20,089 nt of DNA. It comes from CAZMFZ01 sp964565665 (GTDB lineage Bacteria > Bacteroidota > Bacteroidia > Cytophagales > UBA9547). The DNA is taken from positions 1 to 20,089 of the forward strand of contig CAZMFZ010000070.1 in NCBI GenBank assembly GCA_964565665.1, written 5' to 3'. Each line of letters begins with the position of its first letter. Position 1 is the stretch's first letter. Below are positions 1 to 5,311 of this stretch, piece by piece. The translations under genes and the position numbers were made by a program. Below the pieces are notes generated by a model. It worked only from the letters and a program-made list of their open reading frames with translations. It ran no database searches and had not been told where the DNA came from.

Positions 1-467
1 ATGGGGAAATCTACAAATTCCTGAATAAGGTAAGTGGCTTTGGTATGCAAATGGTAGGCTACCAAAGCATCTATCGATTCTATTTTTCTCACTCCTTGCC
101 CACGCTCGCCTACATCGGGTTTGGCTATTACAGGAAATTCAAATCCTGATTTTTGATAATCAGAAATAGCTTCGTGGTAGTGTACCCCCGATTTTATAAG
201 GATAAATTTTGCTCGAAACTGTACTGGAATTTTATCAAGAATGCCTGATTTCGATTCGCCAAGCATTCCACCAAGCTCAATTGAAGGATTGGAAGCTGAG
301 AAAAAGAAAAACGAACCAGCCTTAATACTAAGCCAGCTATGGTAAATGATTACAAAAAAATAAACCACCGAAAACGGCCAGAATTCCCAATTTGTGAGCT
401 TAATAAAGAAATTAGAATGGCTAAAATAAGGCTCAAAAAATGCAAAAACTGATTTTACAAACCCCAT
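1..467 (-). CDS. ATP-grasp ligase-like protein (D-alanine--D-alanine ligase-like), 3'-partial
   Basis: I translated this frame by hand: it is open from an ATG at 467 to the left edge (155 codons), so the C-terminal part lies outside the window. The N-terminus has an aromatic-rich segment with KLTNWEFWPF, then a hydrophobic stretch, then GGMLGESKSGILDKIP. Further on comes FEFPVIAKPDVGERGQGV, which resembles the lysine-containing nucleotide-binding strand and glycine loop of ATP-grasp enzymes. This layout matches a Bacteroidota family usually labelled D-alanine--D-alanine ligase-like, which is not the canonical Ddl. ATP-grasp enzymes couple ATP cleavage to carboxylate-amine ligation; the substrates here are unknown. 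It lies 76 bases downstream of the NRDE gene on the same strand, with a palindromic element just ahead of its ATG. Family membership is fairly secure; function is not. Confidence 0.72.
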   Translation of the reverse strand, partial: MGFVKSVFAFFEPYFSHSNFFIKLTNWEFWPFSVVYFFVIIYHSWLSIKAGSFFFFSASNPSIELGGMLGESKSGILDKIPVQFRAKFILIKSGVHYHEAISDYQKSGFEFPVIAKPDVGERGQGVRKIESIDALVAYHLHTKATYLIQEFVDFP

Positions 468-468
468 C

Positions 469-513
469 CTTGCCCCCGATGTATCGGGACAAGCGCTACT
501 GCTAGGGGAGGGA
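469..513. repeat. GC-rich palindromic intergenic element
   Basis: The 76-base gap between the NRDE gene and the ATP-grasp gene contains a perfect inverted repeat, CCCGAT-GT-ATCGGG (475-488), followed by GC-rich sequence ending in AGGGGAGGGA. On the minus strand the element ends directly before the ATP-grasp start codon. It stands out from the AT-rich surroundings and resembles short repetitive extragenic palindromes common in Bacteroidota. Copy number in the genome cannot be seen from this window. Confidence 0.4.
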
Positions 514-543
514 ATTATAGGAACTCGCATTTTATGAGATGCG

Positions 544-1317
544 TTAAAATGCTGTTTTGAGGGCTTGGATGCCAAATCTGATGGTTTCGTTTTGATGGTT
601 GATCAGGTCTCGGTATTGCAACGCCACCGATTGATTTTCTACTTTTACAGCTGTAGTACTCACTGTTTGCATTACATTATTTCTGTTAATGGCTATGCTT
701 TCAATATCAGAATTTTCATTGAGGTGAAAATCAAATATCAAATCGGTGTTCAGCTGTAATGCTTCATAGTTTTTTGCTACCCATTCTGTAAAAAGCCATG
801 CTCTTTGCAACCGCACATCGGGGCTATAAAGCGTGACAGACGACCATATATAAGGCTTGTGTTCGTTTAATTCGGCAATATTAAGTTTGGCAAAATCCCA
901 ACGCAATTCCCAAAGCTTGCCATATTCAGCCACCACCAAAGTAAAAGGCTCTAAGCCAGTGAAATCGAAAAGTGCTGTGAAATCGTGTAGGTTTCTAAAA
1001 TTAAAATATTTGGTCACTATCAACCCACGGCTGTGCCTATAAGGCGGCTGTGGCAAATGTGGCTCAAAAGCACCATTGAGCAGGCATACCGTTCTGCCGT
1101 TTTCCTCGGCAGCTATCCACGAGCCTTTGCCCACAGGGTCGAATGGAATTACTACTTTTTTATTATTGATGTGGAATATTTCCGGAAGAAAAGCAGTGGT
1201 ACGGGCCGTGTTTTCGTCACGGTTTGATGTTAATAAGAAATTAGAACCTATCACTTTCCCGAAAGTTTCAAACTTTTGCGAAGTCGATTGTAAAGGAATA
1301 TAAGTTACTGTGCACAT
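544..1317 (-). CDS. NRDE family protein (TANGO2-like)
   Basis: The 257-residue product starts MCTVTYIP and carries the family-defining SNRDE at residues 31-35, followed by a GKGSWIA segment and CLLNGA. This is the classic opening of NRDE/TANGO2-family proteins, in which Cys2 is invariant. The family occurs from bacteria to humans; its biochemical role is not settled, although an N-terminal-nucleophile hydrolase-like fold and roles in haem or lipid handling have been proposed. Length is normal for the family and there is no signal peptide, so it is probably cytoplasmic. The start ATG lies inside the end of the DinB gene (13-base overlap), which suggests translational coupling in one operon. 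Confidence 0.88.
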   Translation of the reverse strand: MCTVTYIPLQSTSQKFETFGKVIGSNFLLTSNRDENTARTTAFLPEIFHINNKKVVIPFDPVGKGSWIAAEENGRTVCLLNGAFEPHLPQPPYRHSRGLIVTKYFNFRNLHDFTALFDFTGLEPFTLVVAEYGKLWELRWDFAKLNIAELNEHKPYIWSSVTLYSPDVRLQRAWLFTEWVAKNYEALQLNTDLIFDFHLNENSDIESIAINRNNVMQTVSTTAVKVENQSVALQYRDLINHQNETIRFGIQALKTAF

Positions 1318-1814
1318 ATTGCTTGCTGGTATTTGATGGTAGAATAGGCCACGCCAAAGTTTTCGGGCAGTTGAATATCGCTAAAATATTCGTTTACAGC
1401 AATTTTAATCAAAGCAATATGATGTATCACATGCTCAATATTATAGCCCAACTCCCTAAAATAGGTAGTTTCTACAACTATTGATTCACCCTCAACACTT
1501 GGGCATATGCGCAATTGAAGGGTTCTATCCTGAGGGTTATTTACAATGATAGCGGCTATTTTATCTAGCGTATCTTTTACATAACTCAAGTTGGTTTCGA
1601 GTATCATATCTCTTTTGCGGGCATCGTAATCTATTGTTCCAATCTCTAATCCATCTAACAAACAAGTATAAAACTCCATAATATGGCGTACGTGTTTGCC
1701 GATGGAGCTTTGGTTAAACATAGGCAAAGGCAAGGCATATTCTTCGGGCTCAATCTGATCCAAAAGCAACTGCACTTGAGTTAGAATATCGAAGGTGGCG
1801 CGGGCTAATAACAT
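1305..1814 (-). CDS. DinB family protein
   Basis: This 169-residue, mainly helical protein has SIGKHVRHIMEFY at residues 37-49 and ELGYNIEHVIHHIALIKI at 121-138. The histidines (His41/44, His128, His131/132) fit the metal-binding triad of DinB/YfiT-like four-helix bundles. In other bacteria, members are metal-dependent thiol transferases (for example with bacillithiol or mycothiol) or DNA-damage-inducible proteins; the substrate here is unknown. It overlaps the metallopeptidase-like gene upstream by 10 bases and the NRDE gene downstream by 13, so the three are very likely co-transcribed. Confidence 0.85.
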   Translation of the reverse strand: MLLARATFDILTQVQLLLDQIEPEEYALPLPMFNQSSIGKHVRHIMEFYTCLLDGLEIGTIDYDARKRDMILETNLSYVKDTLDKIAAIIVNNPQDRTLQLRICPSVEGESIVVETTYFRELGYNIEHVIHHIALIKIAVNEYFSDIQLPENFGVAYSTIKYQQAICAQ

Positions 1815-2527
1815 GGTTGAGCGAGGTTTAAATCTTGGTATTTTGGCTGTTTGCCAATGGCTTTTTTTATGCTTTCGGGGTGCATATAGCGTTCACTTGC
1901 TATGTCTATTTTATATTTTTCCATTAGCTTTTTGATATCGAGCTTTTGGCGAGTATCGCTGCTCCAAGCCAATAATTGGTAGCCCAACCCGTGATTGATG
2001 CAAATCATATCGGTGTTGTATTCGAAGCCATCGCCATACTTTGTGTTAACTGTATATTTAATGGCATGCACTATAAAATTCCATAAATTATACTGTTGAA
2101 AATCGGCTATATGGCTTAGTTCATGCCCTAATACACCCACCTGGGCATCGTAGCTAAGGTTTTTGAGTAAAATGGGCTCGAAGAGTGGGTCGGTTTTAGT
2201 GCTGATGGTAATGTGGTAGGTGCGGTGCTTGGGCTTTTTAAATACGCTCCAAAATGAAGGCATAGTTTCCAAAGCTGCACCTCCGGGCTTAAAAGAGAAC
2301 ACTATATTTACTTCTTTCAACTCAGGGAAAAAAGAAAGGGCAATCGCTGCTTTGGTGTAGATAGTAAGGGGAATTGATTTGGAAAAGCTGTCGGGTGCGA
2401 TTTTGTAAAAAGTAACAGAATCGGCATTCCAAGCCGCATAGCTGCAACGAATGGGGGCAGCCTCAAGTTGGGTAAAAAAAATAAAGAGTAAAGAAGAAAG
2501 AGTAAAGAAGAAAGATTCTAGTTTCAT
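1805..2527 (-). CDS. Secreted HExxH metallopeptidase-like protein
   Basis: The 240-residue protein has a clear signal peptide (about residues 1-24: short charged start, hydrophobic core, QLEAAP cleavage region). GHELSHIADF at residues 134-143 contains the zinc-binding HELSH. About 30 residues later, FEYNTD (168-173) offers Glu169 and Asp173, the ExxxD spacing seen in many gluzincins as third zinc ligand. I cannot name the family. A proteolytic role in the periplasm or outside the cell is inferred from the motif. It is the first gene of the overlapping three-gene group. A 14-base tandem duplication lies inside its signal-peptide codons. Confidence 0.7.
   Translation of the reverse strand: MKLESFFFTLSSLLFIFFTQLEAAPIRCSYAAWNADSVTFYKIAPDSFSKSIPLTIYTKAAIALSFFPELKEVNIVFSFKPGGAALETMPSFWSVFKKPKHRTYHITISTKTDPLFEPILLKNLSYDAQVGVLGHELSHIADFQQYNLWNFIVHAIKYTVNTKYGDGFEYNTDMICINHGLGYQLLAWSSDTRQKLDIKKLMEKYKIDIASERYMHPESIKKAIGKQPKYQDLNLAQPCY
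2486..2513. repeat. 14-bp tandem duplication in a signal-peptide coding region
   Basis: GAGTAAAGAAGAAA occurs twice in direct tandem (2486-2499 and 2500-2513), within the signal-peptide codons of the HExxH protein. Because 14 is not a multiple of 3, loss or gain of one unit would shift the frame after about 10 residues. Confidence 0.75.
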
Positions 2528-2542
2528 TTATTACCGAAGGCT

Positions 2543-2965
2543 TTATTTCAATTCTGCCACACCTATCAGCACAGAATATGTTTTGCACCAAATCACTACA
2601 TATTTGTATTTATTCAAATCAACCGATTTTGAAACAGGGTAGGTAAAGCTGCCTGATATACTTATCAATTTCCCCAATTCTACATAATCGCTTTCATCTT
2701 GAGCAGTGCCCAAGTACACCCTCAAATCAGGTACTGATTCGGTGCTAAAATTTTCTATTGACAAAGTTAAAAAGCTATCTTTTACCAGAATAAAGGCTTT
2801 CCCACTCATTATGTGGCCTCTATTCTTGAAATTACCGCTCGAAACCGTAATTGTATTGGTGTCTGATACAAGTGGCTTGTTGCTTACCGGGATTGGAACT
2901 TCGCTAAAGCAGCCCGAAAGCAGTGCACCCCATAGGACTGCTATAAATATATTTGATTTTTTCAT
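2543..2965 (-). CDS. DM13 domain lipoprotein
   Basis: The 140-residue product has a lipoprotein signal with lipobox LSGC (Cys19), so it is probably membrane-anchored and exposed to the periplasm or surface. Residues about 40-139 match the DM13 domain: GHIMSGKAFIL, a SVPDLRVYLG segment (78-86), and the conserved VVIWCKTYSVLIGVAEL with Cys127. DM13 is found in animal and bacterial proteins and has been proposed to act in redox or electron-transfer chemistry, but this is not demonstrated. Its stop is 15 bases before the metallopeptidase-like gene start, so it could lead the same transcript. Confidence 0.85.
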   Translation of the reverse strand: MKKSNIFIAVLWGALLSGCFSEVPIPVSNKPLVSDTNTITVSSGNFKNRGHIMSGKAFILVKDSFLTLSIENFSTESVPDLRVYLGTAQDESDYVELGKLISISGSFTYPVSKSVDLNKYKYVVIWCKTYSVLIGVAELK

Positions 2966-3001
2966 TTTACAAAGTGTTAGGCACAGGGCTTTATGGTTAA
3001 C

Positions 3002-3122
3002 TCACCTTTGCTTAAAATAATCCACTATTTCTGTCGGTGTCATCAAACTGAGTTTTTTGCTCAATTTCACGTTGTTCTCGCATATATTTTACGGCATCAA
3101 ATGGTTTCTCAGTCGTCATCAT
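3002..3122 (-). pseudogene. Frameshifted antitoxin-like small protein, no toxin partner
   Basis: From ATG at 3122 the frame reads MMTTEKPFDAVKYMREQRE and then runs into unrelated sequence and a stop at 3012. One base out of phase, the remaining sequence reads KLSLMTPTEIVDYFKQR and stops at 3002. Deleting one A from the A6 run (T6 on the plus strand, 3053-3058) joins the halves into a roughly 40-residue protein. Its FDAVKxMRexR opening and EIVDYFKxR end match a family of short Bacteroidota and cyanobacterial proteins commonly found next to PIN or RelE toxins. No toxin lies downstream on this strand; the next gene is the DM13 lipoprotein. The family call is from memory of its pattern. Confidence 0.5.
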
Positions 3123-3200
3123 ATTTTTAAAGTTTCTTGGTGAACTAAGCTTTTATAATCAAATATACGTTTTTAAATGTATATTCAGATTGACCAATAA

Positions 3201-3629
3201 TTATGCCTCAAGCTGTTTTGCGGATTTAGTACCACTCATTGGTTTCTTTACAAATCCAATGGCTTTGTCTTTCTCAAGAAACAATACAAGGCAACACAAC
3301 GACATCACTGTTAATGCTAGAAAAAACAAGTACCCTTTATCGCCCATTACTTCTATACCCAAAATAGTGAGGTGGAAAAATACTGCTCCCGACATCAAAC
3401 CAATGCCTATCAATGCCCCTAGCCAATAAAGTGCGGGAATAAACAACAGTAAGGAGGCTATTACTTCGCCAATGCCAATGCCTATTCTGCCCCAAGGCTC
3501 CATGCCAATAGTGGTGAAAATATACACCGATTCGGGCGAAGCCGTAAACTTAAAATACAAAGTTTGCATCATAATAACAGCAGCTACTACGCGGCTCATT
3601 GTTGAGATGATAGGTACGATTCTATTCAT
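3201..3629 (-). CDS. DoxX-family membrane protein
   Basis: The 142-residue protein has about four hydrophobic segments (roughly residues 5-25, 48-66, 70-92 and 100-118). The segment YFKFTASPESVYIFTTIGME between the first two is characteristic of DoxX-like proteins in Bacteroidota, as is GAVFFHLTILGIEVMGDKGY. DoxX-family proteins are small inner-membrane proteins linked to quinone, thiol or terminal-oxidase functions; the exact role here is unknown. Its neighbours (YHS protein, Crp/Fnr regulator, DM13 lipoprotein) suggest a loose metal and redox theme. Confidence 0.82.
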   Translation of the reverse strand: MNRIVPIISTMSRVVAAVIMMQTLYFKFTASPESVYIFTTIGMEPWGRIGIGIGEVIASLLLFIPALYWLGALIGIGLMSGAVFFHLTILGIEVMGDKGYLFFLALTVMSLCCLVLFLEKDKAIGFVKKPMSGTKSAKQLEA

Positions 3630-3640
3630 GATTTTTAAAA

Positions 3641-3727
3641 AGCCCCCATTCCCCGAAGGGAGCTATTGATTTAGAGTTTAAATTTTGTGGGGGTGAAAAT
3701 TGTCTTTATAATTGAGCCTGTCGAAGC
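3641..3727. repeat. Cluster of repetitive-element-like fragments upstream of the DoxX gene
   Basis: The gap between the YHS and DoxX genes holds two short GC-rich pieces unlike their surroundings. AGCCCCCATTCCCCGAAGGG (3641-3660) has a CCC/GGG hairpin around CGAA. TTGAGCCTGTCGAAGC (3712-3727) reads GCTTCGACAGGCTCAA on the other strand, a sequence I recognise as a common interspersed repeat core in many bacterial genomes. Genome copy number is not visible here. Confidence 0.4.
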
Positions 3728-3733
3728 AAATCA

Positions 3734-4054
3734 TTACTTATTCAATTTCCCCCAATTTTCATCTGCTTTTTTCTTCAAAATGGGTTCCATTTTATTCCAA
3801 TCGGGCAAAGTGTTGGTGAAGAATTTGTTGTAAAACAAATAATTTCTTCCTTCAATAATTTTATATGTTTCAGGATCAATTTCTACTTTCTCACCCGAAT
3901 TGCCCATGGCATACGCACACCAGCCCCCATAAGCAGGCTCGTATTTTGCAGGATTACTTTTGAAAATATCCATATTGGCTTGTGATACAAAGCGATAGAT
4001 CACACCCTCGTAGTTGGTAGTAAATTCTGGTTTGCCAGCCTTAGGTTTGCCCAT
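3734..4054 (-). CDS. YHS domain protein, apparently 5'-truncated
   Basis: The 106-residue reading has the YHS-family core: FTTNYEGVIYRFVSQANMDIFKSNP, KYEPAYGGWCAYAMG and ends NYLFYNKFF...DWNKMEP. The GGWCAYAM cysteine is the likely metal ligand. Related exported proteins usually carry a signal peptide and a GYDPVAYF motif before the core. Here SIKNSFTPVSYF lies in frame immediately upstream of the ATG, and then a TAG stop (4091-4093). Homology therefore extends beyond the start, and the export signal is missing. Removing one A from the A6 run at 4080-4085 would open the frame further upstream, but into sequence that is not obviously a signal peptide. Product may be non-functional or cytoplasmic. 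Confidence 0.72.
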   Translation of the reverse strand: MGKPKAGKPEFTTNYEGVIYRFVSQANMDIFKSNPAKYEPAYGGWCAYAMGNSGEKVEIDPETYKIIEGRNYLFYNKFFTNTLPDWNKMEPILKKKADENWGKLNK

Positions 4055-4266
4055 GAAGTACGAAACAGGTGTAAAAGAATTTTTTATGCTCTACATGGGC
4101 AATGTTGTAAAAAACATCTCGTAAAATATAGCCTATAGAATACCGCTCGTCACTTATTTTTTCCTCCCTTAAATTATCTACCTTTTCTGCTGTGATTTTC
4201 GCCAATTCCGTTTGCTATTTGTTGATACAAATTTAAGAATTCTGAATCCTGTAGTTTGTCAGCCAT
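4041..4266 (-). pseudogene. Possible broken small helical ORF between the regulator and YHS genes
   Basis: An ATG at 4266, 15 bases after the regulator's stop, opens a 30-codon frame beginning MADKLQDSEFLNLYQQIAN that ends at 4174. Shifting by one base near AACGGAATTGG gives a further open stretch of about 55 codons, including ITAEKVDNLREEKISDERY and GYILRDVFYNIAHVEHKK, which stops at 4041 inside the YHS gene start. The joined product would be an amphipathic helical protein of about 74 residues. No family is recognised and chance openness is possible, so this is a weak call. Confidence 0.25.
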
Positions 4267-4280
4267 CAGACAAAAGAAAT

Positions 4281-4970
4281 TTATTTTAGATTTTTCAAGT
4301 TGGCAATGAATATTTTCTTTCTATCGAAGTCTAAAATACCCTCTTCCTTAAACTGCCCCAATAATGTAGATACAGTTTGGCGAGCCAAGCCATTGAGCGA
4401 GGCAACATCTTGATGGGTAAGGTAATTGGTAAGCTCAATATTCATTATTTCTTCAATCCCTGAAATAACCACTTGCTCTTTGAAAAAATCTATGAGTCTT
4501 TGGCGGGCATCTTTAAAAATAATGCTGCTAAATCTGCGGGTTAATGATAGTTGTTGTACGCCAATTTTCTTAGTAAACCGAATGGCTAGCTCAGGTTTCT
4601 TATGAAATATCTCTTCTAAATTTTTAGAATTGAAATTGCAAAGAATGGTATCGTTGGCCATAGCCATAGCAAATTCACTACCACGCTTTGCCGCTCCAAG
4701 CGTGATTTCACCAAACCAATCGCCTTTTTTTAATATATCTAGAATAATTTCGCTGCCCGATTCATCATACATTCCTATTTTCACAAAACCTTCTTTAATG
4801 GAATATACTTTTCGGTGGTCTTCTTCGGGCATATACAGAAACTCGTTTTTTTTACACGCCTTAAAATTGGCTATCCAGTCAAGTTCTTTATAGTCATCAT
4901 CGGAAAGTTGCTCAAAAAGTTGATTGCTACGAATGTACCAATATTTTGGGTTGGCAGTTTGTGAGTGCAT
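4281..4970 (-). CDS. Crp/Fnr-family transcriptional regulator
   Basis: The 229-residue protein has an N-terminal cyclic-nucleotide-binding-like beta roll (about residues 20-120), including KGDWFGEITLG and an Arg-Gly-Ser stretch where E. coli Crp has its phosphate-binding Arg-Ser. A long dimerisation helix follows, then a Crp-type winged helix-turn-helix (about 160-225) with THQDVASLNGLARQTVSTLL as its recognition region. There is no N-terminal cysteine cluster like that of Fnr, so an iron-sulfur cluster is unlikely; the effector is unknown. It would bind a dyad-symmetric site as a dimer. A TGTCA-N6-TGACA palindrome near 7921 has the right geometry, and a 20-base dyad lies in its own upstream region. 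Confidence 0.9.
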   Translation of the reverse strand: MHSQTANPKYWYIRSNQLFEQLSDDDYKELDWIANFKACKKNEFLYMPEEDHRKVYSIKEGFVKIGMYDESGSEIILDILKKGDWFGEITLGAAKRGSEFAMAMANDTILCNFNSKNLEEIFHKKPELAIRFTKKIGVQQLSLTRRFSSIIFKDARQRLIDFFKEQVVISGIEEIMNIELTNYLTHQDVASLNGLARQTVSTLLGQFKEEGILDFDRKKIFIANLKNLK

Positions 4971-5311
4971 TATTGCTATTTATTCCCCAATATAACAAAA
5001 CTTCGAATAAAATATTGTTGTGCTTTAATTTGGAGTAAACAACACCGACAGTTTAAACTTTCGGATTTCATCCTACATTAAAACATGCCCTTCAACAAAC
5101 ATGTGCTAATAGTTTAATTCCAATAGTTTCAAATGAATGTTTTGATATGGTATTTGTTGCACTTTATTGAGATTGAATCGGTTGAAAGAAACCCATTGCG
5201 AAATCCTTCAACTGATGTTTTTGTCTTAATTGAAAAGCTAAAAAGTTTATCACAATAATTTTAGTATAATCAGAAGCCTAAAATTCACAACTTTTTGAGC
5301 AGAAACCCAAT
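4971..5311. other. Intergenic region between regulator and TonB receptor (341 bp)
   Basis: The region is AT-rich and non-coding as far as I can see. It must hold the promoter of the Crp/Fnr gene and the 3' end of the TonB receptor transcript. Apart from the dyad at 5045-5064, I see a minus-strand open stretch of about 38 codons ending at 5164 with no ATG start or recognisable family. There is no convincing terminator, RNA gene or insertion-sequence remnant. Confidence 0.5.
5045..5064. promoter_or_regulatory. 20-bp near-perfect dyad upstream of the Crp/Fnr gene
   Basis: CCGACAGTTTAAACTTTCGG is symmetric at nine of ten base-pair positions (only position 5 against 16 fails). It is centred 84 bases upstream of the regulator's ATG. 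It could be an operator or a short DNA hairpin. Palindromes of this quality arise by chance at roughly one per tens of kilobases, so location is the main argument. Confidence 0.35.

Noticed and set aside
3045..3065. Programmed ribosomal frameshift at the A6 run of the antitoxin-like gene
   Set aside because: The A AAA AAC heptamer is not in the phase needed for -1 slippage, and joining the halves requires a +1 shift; an indel is simpler.
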